DNA from: UBA9865 sp035647835
GTDB taxonomy: Bacteria > Bacillota > Dethiobacteria > Dethiobacterales > Dethiobacteraceae
Assembly: GCA_035647835.1 (NCBI GenBank)
Contig: DASRMS010000105.1
Location: 1-46,893, forward strand
DNA length: 46,893 nt
Reading direction: 5' to 3'
A program made the position numbers and the translations under genes. The notes below the pieces were generated by a model. It saw only the letters and a program-made list of their open reading frames with translations, made no database searches and was not told the origin of the DNA. Positions 41,050 through 46,893 of the stretch are shown one piece after another (within the stretch, counting starts at the first letter, position 1; every line of letters starts with the position of its first letter).

Positions 41050-41412
41050 TTATTTACCATGTTGACCAAACCTGCGTCGACGACAGCGACCACAGCCACG
41101 GCCGCGTTCACCTTCATCATATAGTTTGTAATCGCCACCTTCAATCTTTAGTATAGTGCCGCTAACGAGCGCCTCAGCAATTTTTTTGCGCGCCTCATTG
41201 TAGATACGCTGCACAGTTGTGCGCGCCACATTCATTCTTGTAGCACATTCTTCTTGCTTTAACCCCTCTAAATCAATTAAACGAACACTCTCATATTCCT
41301 CTACAGTCATGATTATTACTTCCTGATCTGTAGAAACCGAGTTTAAAGGTCCAAAAAGATTGCTTTCAGGCAGGCAGCATACTTTTCGCCATTTTCGCGG
41401 TCTTGCCATCAT
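41050..41412 (-). CDS. DUF134 putative HTH regulator
   Basis: 120-residue protein of the DUF134 family. It begins MARPRKWRKVCCLP, typical of the family, then a sigma-region-4-like HTH: EYESVRLIDLEGLKQEECATRMNVARTTVQRIYNEARKKIAEAL (about 38-81). The C terminus GRGCGRCRRRRFGQHGK is basic and holds two cysteines. It is likely a DNA-binding regulator of its own cluster; this is inference. Two ATG codons (41412, 41409) follow GGGGTG. It sits between DUF5320 and mrp in one operon. Confidence 0.88.
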   Translation of the reverse strand: MMARPRKWRKVCCLPESNLFGPLNSVSTDQEVIIMTVEEYESVRLIDLEGLKQEECATRMNVARTTVQRIYNEARKKIAEALVSGTILKIEGGDYKLYDEGERGRGCGRCRRRRFGQHGK

Positions 41413-41455
41413 CTATTCACCCCAGTTAACTTTTCTACAATTATACAGTTGAGGG

Positions 41456-41485
41456 TAAGTAACAGGTTATATAACCTGTTACTTA
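41456..41485 (-). terminator. Intercistronic perfect palindrome after DUF5320
   Basis: Fifteen-bp arms TAAGTAACAGGTTAT/ATAACCTGTTACTTA with no spacer and no T-run. It overlaps the DUF5320 stop codon. Probably a partial terminator or a processing and stability hairpin between DUF5320 and DUF134. Confidence 0.6.
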
Positions 41486-41748
41486 TCCTTTGGCTCTAGT
41501 TCTGATAATTGGCTGCTGATCATCTTTAATCTTCTTTCTAGTATCTCTTTTTTTTCTGCTAATAACTCTTTTCTGGCAGGGAAGTCAGCTGGCTCTGCGA
41601 TAAAACCTCTGCCATAACCTCGCCCGCAACCTCTAGCTCCGCGTCCATAGCCGCCAACAAAGTTAGTATTAGCCTTTACACAAGGTCCAAAACCTCCCCC
41701 TGTGAAAGAACCTGCTCCCATCGGTCCAGTGCCGTCCATTCTAGGCAT
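41479..41748 (-). CDS. DUF5320 small Gly-rich protein
   Basis: 89 residues. The start MPRMDGTGPMGAGSFTGGGF is the hallmark of DUF5320, followed by a Gly/Arg-rich segment (GGYGRGARGCGRGYGRGF) and a C-terminal coiled coil (KELLAEKKEILERRLKMISSQLSELE in the family position). Such genes travel with Mrp, DUF134 and NifX/NifB-like proteins. Role unknown. The frame is open to 41790, but AAAGGGGGTG before ATG 41748 fixes the start. First gene of the operon, behind the promoter bracketed by the 14-bp inverted repeat. Confidence 0.85.
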   Translation of the reverse strand: MPRMDGTGPMGAGSFTGGGFGPCVKANTNFVGGYGRGARGCGRGYGRGFIAEPADFPARKELLAEKKEILERRLKMISSQLSELEPKDK

Positions 41749-41767
41749 CTGATTACACCCCCTTTCA

Positions 41768-41826
41768 TTATTGACATATGCCCCTTTCAATTTCTATTAT
41801 ACTACGTTTTGAGCATATGTCAATAA
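41768..41826. promoter_or_regulatory. Paired 14-bp inverted repeats around the DUF5320 promoter
   Basis: TTATTGACATATGC (41768-41781) and its exact complement (41813-41826), 31 bases apart. One arm holds the -35 box; the other is in the 5' leader. The upstream arm is not transcribed, so this is a two-site DNA operator, not an RNA hairpin. Confidence 0.7.
41796..41823 (-). promoter_or_regulatory. Sigma-A promoter of the DUF5320-DUF134-mrp operon
   Basis: Perfect TTGACA (41818-41823), 16-bp spacer, perfect TATAAT (41796-41801) on the minus strand. Confidence 0.83.
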
Positions 41827-41833
41827 CTTAAGC

Positions 41834-41873
41834 AAAAAAACCCGGCTAAGCGCTTAAACACTTAGGCCGGGTT
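41834..41873 (-). terminator. Intrinsic terminator of nrdJ
   Basis: Stem CCCGGC(C)TAAG/CTTAGCCGGG with one bulged base and a ten-base loop, followed by TTTTTTT on the minus strand. Confidence 0.9.
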
Positions 41874-41889
41874 ATTTATACTTTTAAGT

Positions 41890-44289
41890 TTAACCACACT
41901 TGGAGTAACCACAGTGAATGCAGACGACACAGCCGCTTTCGTGGTTAATGGGCATCCCACAATCTGGACAGGCCAGATCGATCGCCACACCGGTACTTGC
42001 TTTTTTCTTCATCCCGTTCACCGGAATTTTTTTCACATATTCACCAGATTTAGCGGCGACATCGGATAACTTCTGCAATGACTTGGACAAACCATTGCCA
42101 TTAGCTTTGGCTGTAGAAGACTGAATTGCTTGTCCATTTTCAGTGCCGCCCACATCCATATACTTCTTAATAACCCGGGCAATGGCATCCGGACAAGAGG
42201 TAACATTAACCCCTTCACGTCGAATACAAGCAGCACAACGAATGCCTTTGATTTGGTTAAGAATGGCGTTGACAGAAATGCCAGAACGTAAAGCAATGGA
42301 AATTAATCTTGCGGTGGCTTCCGATTGGGAAGCACAGCCACCCGCACGACCAGTATTGGTAAATATTTCGCAGATGCCTTGTTCATCCGCATTAACACTG
42401 ACATATAGATTACCACAGCCGATTTTTATTTTCTCTGTTACACCCATGGTAACTTCCGGCCGAGGACGGGGGGTGATTGAGTTGGGCGCTTGTACTTGGG
42501 CAGCAGGCGCTGTTGCTGCTGGTTGTTCCTTTGCAGTACCAAATGAGAGTACTTGTTCATCCCGACTACCATCCCGATAAACTGTTAATCCCTTACAATT
42601 TAGTTCATAAGCCAACAGAAACGCCCTGGCAATATCTTCCCTGGTAGCCGCATTAGCAAAGTTGATAGTTTTGGATACGGCATTATCGGTATATTTTTGG
42701 AAGGCAGCCTGAATCTGAATATGCCATTCTGAAGGAATCTCTGAAGCTGTAAGAAAAGCTTCCTGTACCCATGCTGGTACTTCGTCTAATCCTTGCACCG
42801 AGCCAGTCTCTGCGATTTTAGCCATTAGCTGGGGAGAGGCAAAGCCATACTCTTGCGCATAACCTTCAAATAATGGATTAACTTCCACAAAAGAGTTGCC
42901 ATCTAAAACATTTTTGGTGTAAGCTACAGCAAAAATAGGTTCTACTCCACTAGAGGCGCCACAAATCATAGAAATGGTGCCTGTCGGAGCAATAGTAGTG
43001 ATGGTGGCATTGCGCATTTTTCGCTCACCATCATAGATAGAACCTTCATAATTAGGGAAGGTACCCCGCTCATTCGCCAGACGTTCAGATTCTAGGTATC
43101 CCTGTAATTGAATAAACTTCATGATCTTTTCTGCGGCCTCTACTGCTTCTGCTGAAGCATAGGGGATCTGCAGCTGGGCTAATAAATCAGCAAAACCCAT
43201 CACACCAAGGCCAATTTTGCGATTACCTTTGACCACTTTTTCGATATTTTCCAAAGGGTACTGATTGGCATCAATCACATTATCAAGAAAACGTACTGCT
43301 AGTCTGGTAATTTCAGCTAAATGCTCCCAGTCAATTGCCGCTCCCTCTTCTTGCTCTTTGACCATACCTTTTAAATTAATAGAACCAAGGTTACAGGCTT
43401 CGTTGGGTAAGAGCGGTTGTTCACCACACGGGTTGGTAGCTTCGATATCACCTAGTTTAGGTGTAGGGTTATCTTTGTTCAAGCGCTCTAAAAAGACTAC
43501 GCCCGGCTCACCATTACGCCAAGCATGGTCAACAATTTTACTAAAGACTTCAGCGGCTGATAGTTGGGCCACAACTTCTTTTGTATGCGGATCCACTAAA
43601 TCATAGTTTTGCTGCTCTTTTAATGCTTCCATAAATTCTTCCGTAATACCAACAGAAATATTAAAGTTAGTAATCTCCTGATTATCTTCTTTACATTGAA
43701 TAAATTCCATTATATCAGGGTGATCTACCCGTAAAATACCCATATTAGCACCACGGCGAGTACCGCCCTGCTTAACAGCCTCTGTGGCAGCGTTAAATAC
43801 TTTCATAAAGCTGACAGGACCGGAGGCGACACCACCAGTGGAACGTACTGAACTATTTTTGGGACGTAGGCGGGAAAAACTAAAGCCCGTACCTCCGCCT
43901 GATTTATGAATAATGGCCGCAAACTTAATGGCGTCGAAAATAGCTTCCATACTATCTTCTACCGGCAGCACAAAGCATGCACTTAACTGGCCTAGATCTC
44001 TACCCGCATTCATTAAAGTCGGTGAATTAGGCATAAATTCTAGATTAGCCATCATCTCGTAAAATTGTTTAGTTAATGTCTTAATCTCTTGAGATGTCTT
44101 TGCATATTGCTGCTCGATCTGAGCAACAACGGCAGCAACCCGATATAACATATCCTCCGGCGTTTCTACAATCTGTTCAGCGTCTTTCTGCAAATAACGT
44201 TTTTCTAAAACAACCTTAGCAGTTGAAGTTAACTGCATTCTAGGCCAAGATTCTGGCACATTCCTCTGAGCATTCAAGCCAATCCCCAA
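41890..44289 (-). CDS. nrdJ: Ribonucleotide reductase class II, adenosylcobalamin-dependent
   Basis: 799 residues. Makes deoxyribonucleotides using B12. The N-terminal segment (VVLEKRYLQKD) has no ATP-cone. LSACFVLPVEDSMEAI holds one redox Cys, NPCGEQPLLPNEACNLGSINL the thiyl-radical Cys and substrate loop, and APTGTISMICGASSGVEP is the phosphate-binding region. A C-terminal zinc ribbon (CPDCGMPINHESGCVVCIHCG) follows a Pro/Ala linker and a TSCPD-like Cys segment. Two NrdR boxes lie over the promoter. The start is uncertain: TTG 44289 gives the longest form but has a weak ribosome site; starts downstream as far as ATG near 44237 would also keep the domain. Confidence 0.95.
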   Translation of the reverse strand: MGIGLNAQRNVPESWPRMQLTSTAKVVLEKRYLQKDAEQIVETPEDMLYRVAAVVAQIEQQYAKTSQEIKTLTKQFYEMMANLEFMPNSPTLMNAGRDLGQLSACFVLPVEDSMEAIFDAIKFAAIIHKSGGGTGFSFSRLRPKNSSVRSTGGVASGPVSFMKVFNAATEAVKQGGTRRGANMGILRVDHPDIMEFIQCKEDNQEITNFNISVGITEEFMEALKEQQNYDLVDPHTKEVVAQLSAAEVFSKIVDHAWRNGEPGVVFLERLNKDNPTPKLGDIEATNPCGEQPLLPNEACNLGSINLKGMVKEQEEGAAIDWEHLAEITRLAVRFLDNVIDANQYPLENIEKVVKGNRKIGLGVMGFADLLAQLQIPYASAEAVEAAEKIMKFIQLQGYLESERLANERGTFPNYEGSIYDGERKMRNATITTIAPTGTISMICGASSGVEPIFAVAYTKNVLDGNSFVEVNPLFEGYAQEYGFASPQLMAKIAETGSVQGLDEVPAWVQEAFLTASEIPSEWHIQIQAAFQKYTDNAVSKTINFANAATREDIARAFLLAYELNCKGLTVYRDGSRDEQVLSFGTAKEQPAATAPAAQVQAPNSITPRPRPEVTMGVTEKIKIGCGNLYVSVNADEQGICEIFTNTGRAGGCASQSEATARLISIALRSGISVNAILNQIKGIRCAACIRREGVNVTSCPDAIARVIKKYMDVGGTENGQAIQSSTAKANGNGLSKSLQKLSDVAAKSGEYVKKIPVNGMKKKASTGVAIDLACPDCGMPINHESGCVVCIHCGYSKCG

Positions 44290-44328
44290 CTTTCTTTATG
44301 TATTCAATCCACATCCTGCAGCAACAAA

Positions 44329-44344
44329 ACACAACATCTTGTGT
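44329..44344. promoter_or_regulatory. NrdR box 2 (proximal to nrdJ)
   Basis: ACACAACATCTTGTGT: outer arms ACACAA/TTGTGT match the NrdR consensus, with an altered centre. It begins 31 bp from box 1, three helical turns. Confidence 0.65.
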
Positions 44345-44350
44345 GTCTAC

Positions 44351-44379
44351 ATTTTACCAACTCTATATATAGTAGTCAA
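44351..44379 (-). promoter_or_regulatory. Sigma-A promoter of nrdJ
   Basis: TTGACT (44374-44379), 17-bp spacer, TAAAAT (44351-44356) on the minus strand; box 1 fills the spacer. Confidence 0.75.
44360..44375. promoter_or_regulatory. NrdR box 1
   Basis: ACTCTATATATAGTAG agrees with ACACTATATATAGTGT at 13 of 16 positions, including the full CTATATATAG core. Confidence 0.78.
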
Positions 44380-44439
44380 TAGCATTTTCATTCGACAAAA
44401 CTATTTACCAATTCATCCAGAAACTATCCGTTAGTTAGA

Positions 44440-45237
44440 TTAAGAAAATAAAAGCAGACTCAAGGCCATCACGGCCATACCGGAAACAAGACCCAGAATA
44501 GCTATATGGTGTTCACCGTACTTTTCTGCGGTCGGCAGAAGCTCATCAAGTGAAATATAGACCATGATCCCGGCCACCCCAGCAAAAGTAATCCCAAAGA
44601 CAGCATCACTTAAGAAATTCAACAAGAGAAAATATCCGACCACTGCGCCTATCGGTTCGGCAAACCCAGATAGTAAAGAGTATAAAACTGCCTTTTTACG
44701 ATCACCTGTGGCAAAATAGACGGGACATGAAATCGCGATTCCTTCTGGAATATTATGAATGGCAATGGCGATAGCGATACTTAATCCCAGCTTGGGGTCT
44801 TGTATCGCACTAACAAAAGTTGCTAACCCCTCGGGAAAGTTATGTATCGCCACCGCCAGAGCAGAAAATAAACCGATCCTTAATAGGTTGGCATCATTAG
44901 CCGAGTCATCCACGTCCTGAATCTCATGGGGGTTATCCGCGCTAGGCACAAGCAAATCAATGATGGCAATTAAAGCAATGCCGGCAAAAAATGCCAATGT
45001 CGTCACCCAATAACCTTTTTTAGCGCCATAGATAAGCGTTAAAGATGCCCTAGCCTCAGGGAATATTTCAATCATCGAAACATAAATCATCACCCCAGCA
45101 GATACGCCCAAAGCTGCCGATAAAAACTTTTTATTTGTTTGTGTAGTATAACAGGCAAATAAACTTCCCACGACTGTCGATAAACCTGCAAACAGTGTAA
45201 TTCCAAAAGCAAACAACAAATTATTATTTTCTGGCAT
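44440..45237 (-). CDS. zupT: ZIP-family zinc/divalent metal transporter
   Basis: 265-residue, eight-helix ZIP importer. The two metal motifs are HNFPEGLAT (TM4) and HNIPEGIAIS (TM5), whose His and Glu residues form the binuclear site. The cytoplasmic loop between TM3 and TM4 (SADNPHEIQDVDDSANDAN) is acidic and short in His. ATG at 45237 with GGAGG upstream. It imports Zn2+ and possibly Fe2+ or Mn2+. Placed close to the Mn-responsive ATPase but with its own promoter and no Zur or Mn element recognised. Confidence 0.92.
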   Translation of the reverse strand: MPENNNLLFAFGITLFAGLSTVVGSLFACYTTQTNKKFLSAALGVSAGVMIYVSMIEIFPEARASLTLIYGAKKGYWVTTLAFFAGIALIAIIDLLVPSADNPHEIQDVDDSANDANLLRIGLFSALAVAIHNFPEGLATFVSAIQDPKLGLSIAIAIAIHNIPEGIAISCPVYFATGDRKKAVLYSLLSGFAEPIGAVVGYFLLLNFLSDAVFGITFAGVAGIMVYISLDELLPTAEKYGEHHIAILGLVSGMAVMALSLLLFS

Positions 45238-45305
45238 TATTGTTCCTCCCTAACTTGACCTCTGTCTCTAAATTTGCAGCATCAGTAGCATAGACATATG
45301 ATCTA

Positions 45306-45334
45306 ATTATATTAGTTTGCCTAAAGGAGCTCAA
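45306..45334 (-). promoter_or_regulatory. Sigma-A promoter of the ZIP gene
   Basis: TTGAGC (45329-45334), 17-bp spacer, perfect TATAAT (45306-45311) on the minus strand. Confidence 0.75.
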
Positions 45335-45348
45335 TCATTATTTTTTGT

Positions 45349-45378
45349 TTGTGGGGTCAGGCTTGAATTATTCACTTA
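45349..45378. repeat. Left copy of the 30-bp inverted repeat
   Basis: TTGTGGGGTCAGGCTTGAAT then TATTCACTTA; identical in reverse complement to 46787-46816. It contains the transposase stop codon and the last codons of the gene. Confidence 0.92.
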
Positions 45379-46261
45379 TCTCCAGCCATTTCTGCATTAC
45401 TTCTCTTACATAAGCTGTAATCTCCACTTCGCCACTTTTAATTTTAGAAATCATTGATGGCGACAAGTTTAGCTTTTGTGCCAATGTCGCATTTTTCACC
45501 AGGCACTGCTTCTCACTTAATAACACTACTGCTTTGCGGAGATCAGATATCTTTTGCTGCCTAGTCTTCTTAATAAGTTGCTCGTACTTAATCTGTTCAA
45601 GCCGACAAACTTCCTTAATTAATTCGTCTATGCCTATTTCACTACCACTAGTAGCCTTTTTACTTTTTTCTTTTAATACTTTAGGTTTTACTTCATACAT
45701 ACTTTCCGCTGATTGTATATCGGGCTCCTGGTTCATGAAATACATATATTCTTTCAGAGCTTGCTTTGCATTGTCAGAAAACAACTGCAAGATAAAAGAG
45801 GTGTCGACTAGGTCAAGACTACCTTTCCCCAGATAATTTAGATGGCTGCTCCACTTGTACTCTACCCCACCAGGCAAATGAGTTTTGACCGGGTTGTTAT
45901 GAATATATCTAATCAACTGCAATAAATATTTTTCTTTATTACATAATTGAGCCTTATATCTTTGTTGAAATACATGTCCGGTTCTCTCATATTTGTAGTT
46001 AAACCATTGAGTATAAACTTGTTGTATTCTTTGCATAATTTTTGCTAGTGTGACGTCCTGTACTTCTATTAATAAGTGGGCATGATTATCCATAATGCAA
46101 AATGAGTATATTGAAAAGCCCAACGCATTTTTGTATTGGGCTAGCAGGTCTAGATATTTTCTTTTGTTTTTATCATTGAGGAAAATATTTTCTCCGTTAT
46201 TACCGCGAACCATAACATGATATAAAGCTCCGTAATAATGTATACGTGGTTTCCGCACCAT
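45368..46261 (-). CDS. RAYT-like Y1 (IS200-type) transposase
   Basis: 297-residue HUH single-strand transposase of the REP-associated tyrosine type. RKPRIHYYGALYHVMVRGNNG opens the fold, the His-Ala-His of MDNHAHLLIEV is the HUH metal motif, and the catalytic Tyr lies in LLQLIRYIHNNPVK. A C-terminal extension (about 205-297) has a helix-turn-helix (NATLAQKLNLSPSMISKIKSGEVEI) similar to the DnaA-C-like domain of such proteins. I chose ATG 46261 because AGGTG stands six bases upstream and the predicted transcript starts near 46271; upstream GTG 46270 would have no leader. Its end lies in the 30-bp repeat. Confidence 0.85.
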   Translation of the reverse strand: MVRKPRIHYYGALYHVMVRGNNGENIFLNDKNKRKYLDLLAQYKNALGFSIYSFCIMDNHAHLLIEVQDVTLAKIMQRIQQVYTQWFNYKYERTGHVFQQRYKAQLCNKEKYLLQLIRYIHNNPVKTHLPGGVEYKWSSHLNYLGKGSLDLVDTSFILQLFSDNAKQALKEYMYFMNQEPDIQSAESMYEVKPKVLKEKSKKATSGSEIGIDELIKEVCRLEQIKYEQLIKKTRQQKISDLRKAVVLLSEKQCLVKNATLAQKLNLSPSMISKIKSGEVEITAYVREVMQKWLEISE

Positions 46262-46277
46262 ACACATCACCTGGACA

Positions 46278-46306
46278 ATTATACCATTTCAGACCACTCT
46301 TTTCAA
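46278..46306 (-). promoter_or_regulatory. Sigma-A promoter of the RAYT gene
   Basis: TTGAAA (46301-46306), 17-bp spacer, perfect TATAAT (46278-46283) on the minus strand. The leader would be only about ten bases. Confidence 0.75.
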
Positions 46307-46395
46307 GCTCTGCCGCCTGCTATGTTTAACTTATGCCTGTCTCTTCGTCATTCAGGCCCCCCCCTACAACTCTAGAAATAATTGTTTTTGTAAGA

Positions 46396-46401
46396 TATAA
46401 T
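46396..46401 (+). promoter_or_regulatory. Possible -10 box of the glutaredoxin-like gene
   Basis: Perfect TATAAT about 33 bases before the start codon; the -35 (TAGAAA at 17 bp) is poor. Confidence 0.38.
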
Positions 46402-46434
46402 TTAGGCAGATAAATATAGAAGGGAGATGAACCG

Positions 46435-46746
46435 GTGAAAGTCATTATGTATAGCTCAGATATATGCCCAGATTGTGTTGATGCAAAAAAACAATTAGCG
46501 GCTTTGCCTAAACTCGAGTTGGATTACCGGAGCATTACTGAAAGCACCACAAGATTAAAAGAATTTTTATCGTTTCGTGATCATGAGGAGATGTTTGTCT
46601 CAATTAAAGAGCATGGCAAAATAGGCATCCCCTTTTTTATTTTGGCAGACGGGACAAAGACTTTTGATGTAGGTGATTTTGTCCAGATCGATAGGCCAAC
46701 GTCGTCTGCCAGTTCTTGTTCTTTAGATGGTGAGAAGCAGTGTTAA
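46435..46746 (+). CDS. Glutaredoxin-like thiol-disulfide protein
   Basis: 103-residue thioredoxin-fold protein. The redox motif CPDC is at 11-14 behind the first strand (KVIMYSSDI), and GIPFFILADG near 63-72 carries the cis-proline. The C terminus has a Ser/Cys-rich tail (SSASSCSLDGEKQC). GTG at 46435 with AAGGGAG upstream. It could serve ribonucleotide reductase or another thiol enzyme, but nothing shows its partner. It lies between the RAYT gene and the right 30-bp repeat, so it may be carried by the unit. Confidence 0.85.
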   Translation: MKVIMYSSDICPDCVDAKKQLAALPKLELDYRSITESTTRLKEFLSFRDHEEMFVSIKEHGKIGIPFFILADGTKTFDVGDFVQIDRPTSSASSCSLDGEKQC

Positions 46747-46786
46747 CCCCAAAAGGTGCTAAAATTTAATTCGTCTGTCAGGGCGG

Positions 46787-46816
46787 TAAGTGAATAATTC
46801 AAGCCTGACCCCACAA
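46787..46816. repeat. Right copy of the 30-bp inverted repeat
   Basis: TAAGTGAATAATTCAAGCCT then GACCCCACAA, an exact reverse complement of 45349-45378. It includes a small dyad TGAATAATTCA. Confidence 0.92.
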
Positions 46817-46842
46817 GTTTGTCACAGATTTGTAATATTTTA

Positions 46843-46871
46843 TTGCATTAAAGGACAAGTCGGGCTATAAT
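46843..46871 (+). promoter_or_regulatory. Sigma-A promoter reading out of the window
   Basis: TTGCAT, 17-bp spacer, perfect TATAAT. It would serve a gene to the right of the window edge. Confidence 0.72.
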
Positions 46872-46893
46872 GGTAATATTAAATATTCTACAT

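Larger units (their letters stand above)
45349..46816. mobile_element. Inverted-repeat-bounded RAYT unit (1468 bp)
   Basis: Two perfect 30-bp inverted repeats enclose a Y1 transposase gene (-) and a glutaredoxin-like gene (+). RAYT transposases act on palindromic repeats of this kind. Whether the whole unit moves, or the repeats are separate substrates of the transposase, is not shown by the sequence. No target-site duplication was seen. Confidence 0.6.

Noticed and set aside
46340..46380. C-run (CCCCCCCC) upstream of the RAYT gene as a third repeat copy
   Set aside because: Apart from a short CAGGC match it does not align with the 30-bp repeat.

Overview
The window looks like chromosome of a spore-forming, anaerobic member of the Bacillota (Clostridia-like). 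Evidence: a CwlD-type cortex amidase, a DUF3787 small spore-surface-type protein, purine-rich Shine-Dalgarno sites (AAGGAGG) before nearly every gene, frequent GTG/TTG starts, sigma-A promoters, an adenosylcobalamin-dependent ribonucleotide reductase, a GlnRS, and Gram-positive style lipoproteins. No rRNA, tRNA, CRISPR array or prophage was seen. One transposase-type gene is present near the right end. The genus cannot be fixed from the sequence alone.

Layout. 1-7.2 kb: alanine/glycine symporter and a MEMO-AMMECR1 fusion (-), CwlD (-), a bipartite chromate transporter (+), a hexapeptide acyltransferase (-), a double zinc-ribbon protein (+), a LiaF-like membrane protein (+) and a 53-residue membrane protein. 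7.2-11.6 kb: a MarR-controlled heterodimeric ABC exporter with a 17-bp perfect palindromic operator over its promoter. 11.6-14.8 kb: a VanY-type D,D-carboxypeptidase with an OmpR-type regulator and histidine kinase in one operon. 14.9-17.6 kb: an iron-sulfur aldo/keto reductase, a lipoprotein with an FMN-attachment-like motif, and a YgbA-family protein. 17.7-20.9 kb: a TetR gene divergent from a three-gene ABC exporter plus a small membrane protein, sharing one operator. 20.9-25.2 kb: an XPD-type helicase fused to a PD-(D/E)XK nuclease, and GlnRS. 25.3-30.0 kb: a TipA-like MerR regulator with an internal start, the DUF3787 protein, PepT, a MEDS-domain histidine kinase and a Dph6-like ATP pyrophosphatase. 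30.1-38.6 kb: an RND exporter with a long coiled-coil insertion, a GPH-family symporter, and a P-type Ca2+/Mn2+ ATPase behind a yybP-ykoY (Mn2+) riboswitch. 38.6-44.4 kb: an Smr protein, a second lipoprotein, a small winged-helix protein, a DUF5320-DUF134-Mrp operon and NrdJ with two NrdR boxes. 44.4-46.9 kb: a ZIP transporter, then a RAYT-like transposase and a glutaredoxin-like gene lying between two perfect 30-bp inverted repeats.

The common theme is envelope stress, metal handling and efflux, each with its own local switch: MarR, TetR, MerR/TipA, a two-component system, NrdR and a Mn2+ riboswitch. The most notable items are the inverted-repeat-bounded RAYT unit, the riboswitch-ATPase pair, the internal TipAS start, and the RND pump whose porter domain is interrupted by about 210 coiled-coil residues.
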